Positions 16,712 to 25,041 of a stretch of DNA of 64,000 bases are shown one piece after another. Under the pieces are notes generated by a model, which did no database searches, was not told the DNA's origin, and worked only from the letters and a program-made list of their open reading frames with translations. Every line of letters starts with the position of its first letter. The first letter of the stretch is position 1. This stretch comes from Lachnospiraceae bacterium (lineage in GTDB: Bacteria; Bacillota; Clostridia; Lachnospirales; Lachnospiraceae): positions 1-64,000 of the forward strand of contig JALCRM010000011.1 of the NCBI GenBank assembly GCA_022652545.1, read 5' to 3'. The position numbers and the translations under genes were made by a program.

Positions 16712-18157
16712 TCACTGCTCACATCTGACCGCAGCCCAGGCTGCGGCCAGTTTTTTTTGCGTCCACGCCGCATTGGCCGGGCTTGTCGAAGGCAACTGCA
16801 CGGCCCGGATCCCGGTCACGGGCTCCTGGTACTTCTCGTACAGCCGGTACGCCGCGGCACCGTTCACAAAAATGCGGTCTATCCGGCTCTTCCGCAGTAT
16901 GCGCGGCAGATCGGTCACTTCCGCATTCATGATGGAGCTGTCCTGCGACCCTTTGATATCGCAGCTCTCGATCACATCCCAGAGCGCAAGACCGTGCGAC
17001 AGGACAAAACAGGTCTTTTCCTGTTTTGTCTGCGGCACCGGTTCTCCGTACACCTCCGCCAGCACTTTCCAGAACCGGTTCTGCGGATGTGCATAGTAGA
17101 AGCTGTCTTCACGGGATTTTACGGAGGGGAAGCTGCCGAGGATGAGTGTCCTCGAACCGCTGTTCCACAGGGGCGGAAAGTCGTGCGTCAGGTGCTGCCG
17201 TCCCGGCGCAAAGCGTTCGTAAGCCGCCGCGAAATCGGGCGGGAACGGCGCGTGGATGCAGAGCTCTTCGCCGGTGAACGGCTGGCGGAAAGAAAGCGAC
17301 GCCGCATGCAGCATGGTGCGTGAGTAACCGCCTGCTGCCGCCGCGATCTCCGCATCACCGTGGCCCCCGTACAGCGAATCCCCCAGCAGCGGGTGTCCCA
17401 GCGATGCCATATGCACGCGGATCTGGTGCGTGCGGCCCGTATCGATGTGCAGGGAAAGCAGCGACAATCCGCGCCCGGCATCCTCCGACGTCACCCTGTA
17501 CCTGGTAAGCGCCGAAGCGCCCCGGCCGTCCTCCGCGACCTGCTGCCGCACCAGCGAATCCGGTGCTTTCTCGAGCGGCAGGTCGACGGTGCCTTCCCGT
17601 CTTTCCGGCGGGAAAAGGCCCTCGGCCACCGCCAGGTATGTACGCACGAATTCTCCGTCCTGTCTTTCGCGGTACAGTCTGCCGGCTGCGGCCCTGTTTT
17701 TGGCAAACAGCAGCACGCCGGAGGTCTCCCGGTCGAGCCGGCCCGCGATGCGGCAGACGGTCTCTTCCCCCTCTGTCCGGTAGTGCCAGGCCAGAAAATT
17801 GGCGATCGTGTCCGTGTGATGCCCGTGCGTCGGATGCACCACTGTGCCTGCCTGCTTGTTTACCGCCACCAGATCCTCATCCTCGTACAGGATGTCCAGC
17901 GGCCCTTCGGCCGGCGGCACCTTTTCTTCGTCCGCACCGTCCTCCTCGAGCACGATCCGCAGGTCCTGCCCGGGACGCAGCCTGTCCTTCACTGTCACAG
18001 GCACGCCGTCCGCAGTGATGCCGCCCGGCGTGAATTTGGCGTGCGAGATCTCATGGCCGGTGACGGCTATCCTGTCGCGCAGTATTAAATTGACAAGTCC
18101 TCCGGCGGTAGATGCCAGATCTTCCGCGCGGAGGACATAATGCAGGATCTTTTTCAC
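16712..18157 (-). CDS. RluA-family pseudouridine synthase fused to DNA-deoxyinosine glycosylase
   Basis: 481 residues in two parts. Residues 1-300 or so are an RluA-type pseudouridine synthase: an S4-like N-terminus, DLVAVNKQAGTVVHP and AGRLDRETSGVLLFAK with the catalytic Asp (about 127), then RTHQIRVHMASLGHPLLGD. Residues 315-481 are a uracil-DNA-glycosylase superfamily domain of the hypoxanthine/mismatch type: LILGSFPSVKSRE, FYYAHPQNRFWKVL, LPSTSPANAAW. The first half modifies uridine in rRNA or tRNA and the second half excises deaminated bases from DNA. The GTG at 18157 has GGGAG five bases upstream. Leader repeat copy C precedes it. Confidence 0.88.
   Translation of the reverse strand: MKKILHYVLRAEDLASTAGGLVNLILRDRIAVTGHEISHAKFTPGGITADGVPVTVKDRLRPGQDLRIVLEEDGADEEKVPPAEGPLDILYEDEDLVAVNKQAGTVVHPTHGHHTDTIANFLAWHYRTEGEETVCRIAGRLDRETSGVLLFAKNRAAAGRLYRERQDGEFVRTYLAVAEGLFPPERREGTVDLPLEKAPDSLVRQQVAEDGRGASALTRYRVTSEDAGRGLSLLSLHIDTGRTHQIRVHMASLGHPLLGDSLYGGHGDAEIAAAAGGYSRTMLHAASLSFRQPFTGEELCIHAPFPPDFAAAYERFAPGRQHLTHDFPPLWNSGSRTLILGSFPSVKSREDSFYYAHPQNRFWKVLAEVYGEPVPQTKQEKTCFVLSHGLALWDVIESCDIKGSQDSSIMNAEVTDLPRILRKSRIDRIFVNGAAAYRLYEKYQEPVTGIRAVQLPSTSPANAAWTQKKLAAAWAAVRCEQ
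16729..16758 (+). terminator. plus-strand terminator for the DUF3048 gene, inside the opposite CDS
   Basis: CCGCAGCC and GGCTGCGG arms (16729-16746) are followed by CCAG and eight T residues (16751-16758). It is read on the plus strand about 30 bases after the DUF3048 stop. The same bases encode the last residues of the glycosylase domain on the other strand. Confidence 0.75.
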
Positions 18158-18162
18158 TTTTT

Positions 18163-18250
18163 CTCCCTGAGGAGAGCCTTCCGTTCTCTGAGACGAGCAT
18201 CGGCAGCGCTTCACGCCTCTGCAGCCGAAACCGTTCTCCGGCGCTGCCGC
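18163..18250 (-). repeat. leader repeat copy C (diverged, upstream of rluA-udg)
   Basis: On the minus strand GGCTGCAGAGGCGTGAAGCG, then CTGCCGATGCTCGTCTCAG aligns with copies A and B. A weaker stem (AGAG...CTCT) and CTCCTCAGGGAG follow. The GGGAG is the ribosome binding site of the pseudouridine synthase gene. The order of blocks is the same as copy A although hairpin 3 is partly lost. Confidence 0.6.
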
Positions 18251-18269
18251 AGGCGGGGCAAAATACCGG

Positions 18270-18707
18270 TCAGCCGCAGATCTTCGCCACGGTCTCGTTG
18301 ATCAGCTTGCCGTCTGCTTTGCCCTTGAGTGCGGGCATCACGGTCTTCATGACAAGGCCTTTGTTGCCGGAAGCCAGCTGCTCCGCGCAGTTCGTGCGGA
18401 TATAGGCTTCGATCTCCTCCGCCGACATCATCTTCGGGCAGTATTCCGAGATCACGTCGTAGCGTTTCTGGTACTGTTCCCTGAGGTCTTCCCTCGATGC
18501 CGGACAGGTGTCCAGTTCTTCCTTGACGAGCCGCTGCTCCTTAAGGATCGCCGTATTCACCATATCCTCAGGAATATCGTCCCTGCAGCCGGCGTCGATC
18601 CCGACCTTCTTGACCGCCGATACCAGCGAGGAAATGGCTTCCTTTCTGTCCTTGTCGCGCGCCTTCAGCGCTGCGATCATGTCCTTCTGCAATTGTCCGA
18701 GTGTCAT
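18270..18707 (-). CDS. GatB/YqeY domain protein
   Basis: 145 residues, the usual size of YqeY proteins. MTLGQLQKDMIAALKARDK, KEAISSLVSAVKKV and the C-terminal GLVMKTVMPALKGKADGKL are characteristic. The domain resembles the tail domain of the GatB amidotransferase subunit. The role of the free-standing protein is unproven but probably linked to tRNA or translation. The ATG at 18707 has GGAGG six bases upstream; an upstream ATG lies inside a repeat remnant. Confidence 0.92.
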   Translation of the reverse strand: MTLGQLQKDMIAALKARDKDRKEAISSLVSAVKKVGIDAGCRDDIPEDMVNTAILKEQRLVKEELDTCPASREDLREQYQKRYDVISEYCPKMMSAEEIEAYIRTNCAEQLASGNKGLVMKTVMPALKGKADGKLINETVAKICG

Positions 18708-18713
18708 AGTAAG

Positions 18714-18775
18714 CCTCCATAAATTGAACATCTTCGGCATCCGGTGTCGCTCTCCGGCACCGCCGCCGCAAACGA
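18714..18775 (-). repeat. leader repeat copy D (truncated, upstream of yqeY)
   Basis: On the minus strand GGTGCCGGAGAGCGACACC forms hairpin 1 (18762-18743). GGATGCCGAAGATGTTCAAT corresponds to the block before hairpin 3 in copy A. Hairpin 3 itself is missing and the sequence passes through TTAT to the GGAGG of yqeY. It looks like a deletion derivative. Confidence 0.5.
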
Positions 18776-18803
18776 TTATAGCACATCCGCGCCGTGTTTT
18801 GCC

Positions 18804-20249
18804 TTATACTGCGCTCCTGTCCTGCGCCCTGTCCGGCGCCGCCGTATCGCTGCGCAGGCCGCGGCGGATCCGTTCGCGGATGGGGATCTGTTTTCCGTAG
18901 ATCGTCTGGTTCATGTTAAAGATATAGGCTACCGCGCAGACGATGAAAAACGCCGGCGTGTACGAAAAGCCGAAGATCTCGCCGCCGAGCAGCACCGGCG
19001 CGAACAGCGTATTGGTCGCGCTGCCGAAGACCGCCGCATACCCGAGCGCCGCAACGAGCGGCACCGGCAGACCGAGCAGGTTTCCCAGCACGGCACCGAG
19101 GCTCGCGCCGATCGAAAACAGCGGTACCAGTTCGCCGCCCTGAAAACCCAGGCTGAGGGTAAGCACGGTCAGCAGCAGTTTCAGGATCCAGTCGTAGGAA
19201 TAGATGACGCCGCCCTTCAGCGAATAGTCGATGAGGTCGAGACCCATGCCGGAATACCGACCGGTGTGCAGCAGCAGGAAGAGGACGCTGAGTACGGCGC
19301 CGCCGCCCATGATGCGCACGATGGGACTCGGTATCCTGACTTTGAAGAAGTGTTTTGCCTGCCGGATCAGCCAGGCAAAGATCGCGCCGACCAGTCCGAA
19401 GATCACGCCGAGGAGCAGCAGCTGCAGAATGAACGGGATTGTGAAATACATCGGTGTGTTGAGGGGAAAGGTGAATTTGGTCATCCCGAAGGCCTGCGTC
19501 ACCTCCATGGCGCTGATGGCCGCGATGAGCGCGGGGAAGAGCGCCTGGTATTTCATTTCGCCGGCGACAATGACTTCCAGGGCAAAACAGGTGGCCGCAA
19601 TGGGGGTGCCCAGCAGGCCGCCGAAACCTGCCGCCATACCTGTGATGATAAAGATCTTCTTTTCCCCGACGCTGTGCACGTACCGCCCGAGTTTATAGGC
19701 GATGATCGCGCCGACCTGCACCGCGACGCCTTCCCGGCCGGAGCTGCCGCCGCAGAGGTTCGTCATCCAGGTGGCGACGATCACAAAGGGGATGATCGTC
19801 CACGGCAGTTCCGCGGACTGTTCCAGCCCCACGTCAAAGACATTGTTCATGCCCTTGTGGTTGTTTCCGCCGAGCAGACGGTTCAGATAGATGATCCCGA
19901 GGCCCGCCAGGGCCAGGAAGGGAATGAACCAGAAGGGATGCGCGAGGCGCGTGTTCGACGTGAACAGAAGCACTTTTCCGAAGACCACATCCACAAGACC
20001 CACCGCGATGCCGATTGCGGCGCCGATAAGCCCGAGGATGATCTGGAACTTCTGTTCGCCGTAAATATAAAAAATACTTTGTTTTGCTTTCCTGCGGCCT
20101 CCGGCTTTCCCGGCCCTGCCGCCTGTATCGGCCTGCGTCTGCGTGACGTTCTGCGTCTGCGTGCCGGCCTCAGTCTGTGCGCCGGCTTTGTCGTTCCCGC
20201 CGCTCTGACCGGTCTGCCTCAGTTCTGAACTGTCTTCTTCCTCCGCCAT
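18804..20249 (-). CDS. CLC-type anion channel/antiporter, possible fluoride (CLC-F) clade
   Basis: 481 residues with about ten membrane segments. SSGREGVAVQVGA (about 168-180) carries the CLC gating glutamate in the GREG motif, and GGLLGTPIAATCFALEV follows. In place of the chloride-type GSGIP motif, the first helix break reads GGNNHKGMNNVFDVG, similar to the Asn/Met-containing substitutions described for CLC-F fluoride/proton antiporters. The N-terminus is a Gln/Thr/Gly-rich cytoplasmic tail of about 60 residues. The ATG at 20249 has GGGGAG six bases upstream. Chloride transport is the alternative. Confidence 0.8.
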   Translation of the reverse strand: MAEEEDSSELRQTGQSGGNDKAGAQTEAGTQTQNVTQTQADTGGRAGKAGGRRKAKQSIFYIYGEQKFQIILGLIGAAIGIAVGLVDVVFGKVLLFTSNTRLAHPFWFIPFLALAGLGIIYLNRLLGGNNHKGMNNVFDVGLEQSAELPWTIIPFVIVATWMTNLCGGSSGREGVAVQVGAIIAYKLGRYVHSVGEKKIFIITGMAAGFGGLLGTPIAATCFALEVIVAGEMKYQALFPALIAAISAMEVTQAFGMTKFTFPLNTPMYFTIPFILQLLLLGVIFGLVGAIFAWLIRQAKHFFKVRIPSPIVRIMGGGAVLSVLFLLLHTGRYSGMGLDLIDYSLKGGVIYSYDWILKLLLTVLTLSLGFQGGELVPLFSIGASLGAVLGNLLGLPVPLVAALGYAAVFGSATNTLFAPVLLGGEIFGFSYTPAFFIVCAVAYIFNMNQTIYGKQIPIRERIRRGLRSDTAAPDRAQDRSAV

Positions 20250-20371
20250 CTGTTTCTCCCCGCGTGTCCGGACCATGACCCTGCACCCATTACTTTAGTC
20301 AAACAGAGAAATTTCTGCAACTTTTTTGAAGATGTACAGAGCCGGCCTTCCCGTACGGGATACCGCAGGGG

Positions 20372-23300
20372 TCACTGTCCAACTGCCGCATGGACCGTCT
20401 TTCCTTCGCTGCTTTTCAGCCTGAACCAGCACAGTTCCGCATCGCCCCTGAGCCGGATCTCCACGGACCTGCCGGCGGGTGCCTGCGTATGATCCGTCCC
20501 GGACACTGCACAGCCGTCCGATACGGGCATTGCACCGCCGTCCAGTCTGACGCACACGTCTGCAAAAACAGGCTTCCAGGTCTTTTCACGCGCGCAGGCC
20601 TCGAGGCGCCCGGCTTCGCCGGGTTCGTACATGGCCCTGGTGCGGTAGGTGCGCGTTTCGCCCTGCCAGCTGCAGACCGGTTTTCCGTCCACAAGCATCT
20701 CGATCCCGCTGTTTTCACAGCTGCGCATGTGGAACACGGCAACGGTCTCGCTGCCCGTGAGACTGCAGCCGTCATAGCGCAGCACGGCGCATTCCGCGCC
20801 TTCCTTTACCTCTGCATCGGCGTAGCCGAGATGCCCGGCGCCGAGCACCGTATTTTTACAGTCGTCATAAGCGTCCGCCGCGACATTCCGCGCAAGGTCG
20901 CGCAGTCCGCGGTGCCCGCCTGCGACGGCGATCCGGCAGGTCTCCCGGATATCCGCGGAGGAAGCGCCCGCTTCGATCGTATACTCGCCGTCCTCGATGA
21001 GAAAACCGCCGCTGACGACGTCGTAGTAGCGTAGCTCCCGCACCGGCACCGGGATCGTGACATTTCGCGTTTCCCCGGGCGCCACGTCGTGCAGCCTTTC
21101 GAACCCGACCAGCTGCCTGACGGGTCTCGGCACGCGGCATTCCGGCATCCGTGCATAGATCTGCACCACTTCGTCACTGACTGTCCCGCCTTCGTTCGTC
21201 ACCTGCAGGGATACCGCCAGCACCGCATCTTCCGGGTGCGGTCCTGCCGCAGTCTGTACCTTCAGCGCGCTGTAGCGGAACGGCGCGTACGTGAGGCCGT
21301 ACCCGAACGGATACTGCGGCACGCCCCTGAAATAGCGGTACGTCCGCCCTCCCCGTATGATATCGTAGTCGTCGATCTCCGGCAGCTGGCTGTCCGAAGC
21401 GTACCAGGTCATGTCGAGCCTGCCGGCCGGCGCGCATTTTCCGAAGATCGCCTCCGCCGCCGCGGTGCCCATCTCCTGGCTGCCGGTCGCGCTCTGCAGG
21501 ATCGCATCCGTATACTCTTCCGCGCCGCCGAACGCATAGGGATAATTCGTAAACAGCATGCAGACTACAGCCGCGTCCGTCTCTTTCAGCTTCCGAAGCA
21601 GCTTCGCCTGTTCGGGCGGCAGCAGGATGGTCTTCCTGTCCATGGTCTCGCGCGCATTGATCATCGGGTTGCTGCCGATCGCCGCAATGACCGTTGTTTT
21701 TCCGTCCGCGGCCATCGCTTTTCTCACGGCGCCGGCGGCTTCTGCGGCGCCGTCTTCCACAACGGTGACCGTGAGCTCCGCCGGTGTACTGTTTTCAGAC
21801 AGCAGCAGGCCTCCGTCCCTGTCAAAACAGAACGGCCTGCCGAAATGGTCGCGCAGCGTGAAGGTTCCGTGCCCCGCAGGCTCCAGACCGAAGGTCTCGA
21901 GCACGAACCAGTCCATGGTCTCCGTGCGGTCGCAGCCGATCTGCCCGTCTTCGGCTTCGGGGAAGCCCTGCCCCGCCATACGCAGGTTCAGGTACTTTCC
22001 TGTCCGCACCGAACGGAACGTAAAACTGCCCTCGCCCCAGTCCTGTTTTATGAAAACATCCGCCGCGCCGTCCGTCGGCGAGAGCCGGCCGCTTTCATCT
22101 ACGGCAAAACACTTCCCGCCGCCTTCGAAGGTCACGCGGTCCAGGCCGTCGCAGACTTCCACAGGATGGCCGAGCACCTCTTCCATGCCCTGCCGCAGAG
22201 TTCTGCGGTACGGGGCCCTGCCTCCGTACCAGTCCTGATACCAGGTGTCCGCGCAGGGGCCGACCAGTACGGTCTTTGCAGTGTCCGGATCCAGCGGCAG
22301 CAGGGCGTCCCTGTTCCTGAGCAGAACGAGGGATTCCTCCGAAAGCTTCCGGCAGATCCTGCGCCCTTCGTCCGAGCAGCGGTCTTCCGGCCTGACGTCG
22401 TCATAAGGATTGACACGTTCCCGGTCGTAGACGCCGAGCCGCAGGCGGACACGGTAGCTGTTGCGCAGCGCCAGATCCAGGTCCTCCTCGGTGATGAGTC
22501 CCAGCTGCCAGGCCTCCGCGGCGGCGGCATAGACCTCGTCCTCCGCATCGGACATGGCGTCCACGCCGGCCTTCAGCGAAGCCGCAATGGCCTCGGCATA
22601 GGTCCCGAAGGTATGGTGGCTGTCGCAGACGAGACCGAGCGCGCCGCCGTCGCTGACGGCGTGCGGGAGACCGTACTGATCCTTGAGGATATCCTGGATC
22701 TCGTGATTCAGCATGCCCACGGTACCGTTGACGGAGTTGTAGGCTGCCATGACGCCCGCCGCACCGCCGTCCTCGATCACCCTGCGGAATGGCTCCAGAT
22801 ACAGCTCCTCGCGGTTCCGGGGATCCACCGTGGAGGATTTCCACCCGCGGCCTTCTTCGACATTGTTGGCATAGAAGTGCTTCAGCGTGCAGGCGCAGCG
22901 CAGATGCTCCGGATCGTCGCCCTGCATGCCGCGCACATAGGCGGAAGCCATCGCACCGGTGAGGAACGGATCTTCACCGTACGCCTCTTCCGTCCGCCCC
23001 CAGCGCGGGTCACGTTCGATATCCACCGTAGGCGCCCAGCGCGAGAGCCCCCTGTCCGGTCTCTCATGCCAGATCACACGCGCTTCCGTGCCCGTTATCC
23101 TGCCGGCCTCCCGGATCAGCGCCGGGTCCCAGGATGCGCTCATTCCGATGGGCTGCGGGAAAGAAGTCGTCTCCACGGGGGCGCTCACCACGCCCTGGTC
23201 GTTGCGCTGCTCCACGCCGTGTGCGGCTTCGCCGCCCAGCATCATGCGCGGGATCCCCAGCCTTTCAATGTCCGCCCCGGCAGATGACAGGCAGTGCAGC

Positions 23301-23395
23301 TTTTCATCGACAGTCATCGAAGAAAGCAGCCAGTCCAGCCTTTCCTCCACGGACAGATTCGTATCCCAGAACGGTGTATTGCGATTGATTTTCAT
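20372..23395 (-). CDS. glycoside hydrolase family 3 protein
   Basis: 1007 residues without a signal peptide, so probably cytoplasmic. The GH3 N-domain shows RWAPTVDIERDPRWGRTEE, KHFYANN and HAVSDGGALG, where the Asp is the expected nucleophile (about residue 261). The C-domain begins near LVLLRNRDALLPLD. About residues 420-560 look like an inserted beta-rich domain before the C-domain resumes at TTVIAAIGSNP. A fibronectin-like segment (about 750-830) and a further C-terminal region of about 150 residues end the protein. It most resembles beta-xylosidase/beta-glucosidase types. The ATG at 23395 has GGGAGG ten bases upstream. Confidence 0.9.
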   Translation of the reverse strand: MKINRNTPFWDTNLSVEERLDWLLSSMTVDEKLHCLSSAGADIERLGIPRMMLGGEAAHGVEQRNDQGVVSAPVETTSFPQPIGMSASWDPALIREAGRITGTEARVIWHERPDRGLSRWAPTVDIERDPRWGRTEEAYGEDPFLTGAMASAYVRGMQGDDPEHLRCACTLKHFYANNVEEGRGWKSSTVDPRNREELYLEPFRRVIEDGGAAGVMAAYNSVNGTVGMLNHEIQDILKDQYGLPHAVSDGGALGLVCDSHHTFGTYAEAIAASLKAGVDAMSDAEDEVYAAAAEAWQLGLITEEDLDLALRNSYRVRLRLGVYDRERVNPYDDVRPEDRCSDEGRRICRKLSEESLVLLRNRDALLPLDPDTAKTVLVGPCADTWYQDWYGGRAPYRRTLRQGMEEVLGHPVEVCDGLDRVTFEGGGKCFAVDESGRLSPTDGAADVFIKQDWGEGSFTFRSVRTGKYLNLRMAGQGFPEAEDGQIGCDRTETMDWFVLETFGLEPAGHGTFTLRDHFGRPFCFDRDGGLLLSENSTPAELTVTVVEDGAAEAAGAVRKAMAADGKTTVIAAIGSNPMINARETMDRKTILLPPEQAKLLRKLKETDAAVVCMLFTNYPYAFGGAEEYTDAILQSATGSQEMGTAAAEAIFGKCAPAGRLDMTWYASDSQLPEIDDYDIIRGGRTYRYFRGVPQYPFGYGLTYAPFRYSALKVQTAAGPHPEDAVLAVSLQVTNEGGTVSDEVVQIYARMPECRVPRPVRQLVGFERLHDVAPGETRNVTIPVPVRELRYYDVVSGGFLIEDGEYTIEAGASSADIRETCRIAVAGGHRGLRDLARNVAADAYDDCKNTVLGAGHLGYADAEVKEGAECAVLRYDGCSLTGSETVAVFHMRSCENSGIEMLVDGKPVCSWQGETRTYRTRAMYEPGEAGRLEACAREKTWKPVFADVCVRLDGGAMPVSDGCAVSGTDHTQAPAGRSVEIRLRGDAELCWFRLKSSEGKTVHAAVGQ

Positions 23396-23465
23396 ACTAT
23401 ACAGACCTCCCAGCGGGGTATCGGCGTATCCCCGGAATCGGGCCGGCGTTGACGCCCCGGCTGCC

Positions 23466-23488
23466 GCCGGTCTGCATAAAAGACCGGC
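23466..23488. other. intercistronic hairpin upstream of the GH3 gene
   Basis: GCCGGTCT and AGACCGGC arms with a 7-base loop lie between the small membrane-protein gene and the GH3 gene. There is no T-tract on either strand, so a stabilising or processing hairpin is likelier than a terminator. Confidence 0.4.
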
Positions 23489-23541
23489 TGCCGCGCTGCA
23501 GCCCTGCTTCCATATTAGGGCAATCTGTATGTTCCGCAAGA

Positions 23542-24009
23542 CTATTTCTGTCGAATCCCGGTCATTCCTTTACCTGTTTGCAGGCCGGTCCTCCGTTCAC
23601 AGGCCGCCTTCTCCGCCGCCGTCAGCAGGACACCTGCAGCCAGCAGCACCGTGCCCGCGATCCAGTAGATCCCGGACAGCCTGTTCGTGGTGCCGTAGAT
23701 CTCCAGAATGCCGCAGAACAGGCATCCTGCCGTAAACGTGGCGATACCGCAGTTCCACAGCCCTGCTGCCGCAGCCGGGATCCGCCGCCCCGTACGCAGC
23801 AGGATCCTGAGCGGGAGCACCCCGCCGGCCAGCGGGAACAGGAACGCATATACCATGAAGCCGGACCACACCCCGAAGCTGAAATATTCATATACGGCAC
23901 CGAGAACGAGCACGAATGCGGTGGCCGCCTCATATCTGCCGAGAGCGGCACGTGCCGTGTCCTCCTGCCTTTGCGTACTGTTTTTCCATTCATTTGACAT
24001 ACAGGACAT
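23542..24009 (-). CDS. small integral membrane protein of unknown function
   Basis: 155 residues with four predicted membrane helices (about 28-45, 50-68, 83-103, 113-132) and a basic cytoplasmic tail. I do not recognise a family. The ATG at 24009 has GGAAGG six bases upstream and the gene overlaps the NAGPA-like gene by 20 bases, so the two are translationally linked. Being last in the VTC/DUF4956 operon, it may take part in export or anchoring of the same surface polymer. Confidence 0.6.
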   Translation of the reverse strand: MSCMSNEWKNSTQRQEDTARAALGRYEAATAFVLVLGAVYEYFSFGVWSGFMVYAFLFPLAGGVLPLRILLRTGRRIPAAAAGLWNCGIATFTAGCLFCGILEIYGTTNRLSGIYWIAGTVLLAAGVLLTAAEKAACERRTGLQTGKGMTGIRQK

Positions 24010-25039
24010 CGCTGACCTTCCTTTCCGCTATGGTGCGCCCGTTCGTCGTCGGCTGGTTGATGACCTCGCCGTTGAAATACATGGTCGAAGAACCGCCGCC
24101 GTCCAGATTGTATGCTGTGGTGCACCCCAGGCTCTCCATGAACTCCGCCAGCTGGTACAGGGAGAGGCCGGTGCTTTCCGACGTGCGGCCGTCCGAGACG
24201 ACGAATTCATAATGCAGGCTGTCGATCACGCCGATCGCCGTACGGGGGTTGCTGGCCTTTGCCTTGCCGACCTCCTCGTTCTGTGTGACGGAAACGCTGC
24301 CGTCCTCGACAAGCGCCGGGCCGAACGAAAGCACCTGCTCGGCGCCGTTGTCCAGCAGTTCCTGCGCCGTCACATCGGACTCGTTCTCGATACCGAACGT
24401 ACCGTCTTTGTAAATGACGAGATCTTCCGAATCTGCAGAAGCAGTGTCACGGTACAGCACACCGTTGCGAATGACGTAGCCGCTCTCCTGCGCACCGTAG
24501 AAATCGCCGTTGATCGCGAGGACCGCCCCCGCTGCGGAAGCGATCGAGGAGGTCGTCTCCGTCACGTTCTTCCCGTAGGTATCGTCCGCAAAAGCGCTCT
24601 GCAGGCTGTCTGCCGAAGCCAGAGTGACATCGGCCACATAGACCGAGGTATCCGAAACACGGTATTCCTTCACGGTGATCGAAACTCCGTCCTGTGAATA
24701 TGTCCCGATAACGGTGCCAGCTTCCTCAGTCTGCGTACTGTCCGACGTATCGTCCGCTGCGGCGGCATCCGTATCTCCGGCGGTGTCCCCGGCGTCCGCG
24801 ACGGTGCCGCTGTCATCTCCGGCAGCAACGCCGGCATCTCCGGCGGTGTCCCCGTCATCCGTTTCTTCCGTGTCCGACGAAACAGTATCCGCCGTTTCCG
24901 CGCCTGCTGCCGCAGTACCGGCCGCCGCGTAGACTTTCGTGATAACGAAGGTGTCCAGCAGTGCATAGACTGTGAAAACACCGAGCAGCGCCATATACAG
25001 CCACTCCCATATTCTTCCCCTTTTCCGCTGTTTTTTCAT
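23990..25039 (-). CDS. phosphodiester glycosidase (NAGPA-like) membrane-anchored protein
   Basis: 349 residues. A basic N-terminus and one membrane helix (about 12-36) lead to an Asp/Thr/Ala-rich linker (about 40-110). The catalytic domain is of the phosphodiester alpha-GlcNAcase (NAGPA) type: GAVLAINGDFYGAQ, RNGVLYR, NPRTAIGVID, GLSLYQLAEFMESLGCTTAYNLDGGGSSTMYF. Such proteins hydrolyse sugar-phosphodiester bonds and act outside the membrane. GGAGG lies nine bases before the ATG at 25039; an ATG at 25045 overlaps the upstream stop codon and is possible. It follows a GT2-GtrA gene, suggesting trimming or turnover of a phosphosugar polymer. Confidence 0.85.
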   Translation of the reverse strand: MKKQRKRGRIWEWLYMALLGVFTVYALLDTFVITKVYAAAGTAAAGAETADTVSSDTEETDDGDTAGDAGVAAGDDSGTVADAGDTAGDTDAAAADDTSDSTQTEEAGTVIGTYSQDGVSITVKEYRVSDTSVYVADVTLASADSLQSAFADDTYGKNVTETTSSIASAAGAVLAINGDFYGAQESGYVIRNGVLYRDTASADSEDLVIYKDGTFGIENESDVTAQELLDNGAEQVLSFGPALVEDGSVSVTQNEEVGKAKASNPRTAIGVIDSLHYEFVVSDGRTSESTGLSLYQLAEFMESLGCTTAYNLDGGGSSTMYFNGEVINQPTTNGRTIAERKVSDVLYVK

Positions 25040-25041
25040 GG

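Noticed and set aside
15483..16715. 410-codon open frame on the minus strand
   Set aside because: Antisense to the DUF3048 lipoprotein gene, which has a lipobox, a ribosome site and a family match.
18744..20228. 494-codon open frame on the plus strand
   Set aside because: Antisense to the CLC gene; composition (His/Arg/Glu/Gly-rich) is that of a shadow frame.
21089..23287. Long open frame of 732 codons on the plus strand
   Set aside because: It is antisense to the well-supported GH3 gene, has no family signal and no ribosome site. Long antisense frames are expected in GC-rich coding DNA.
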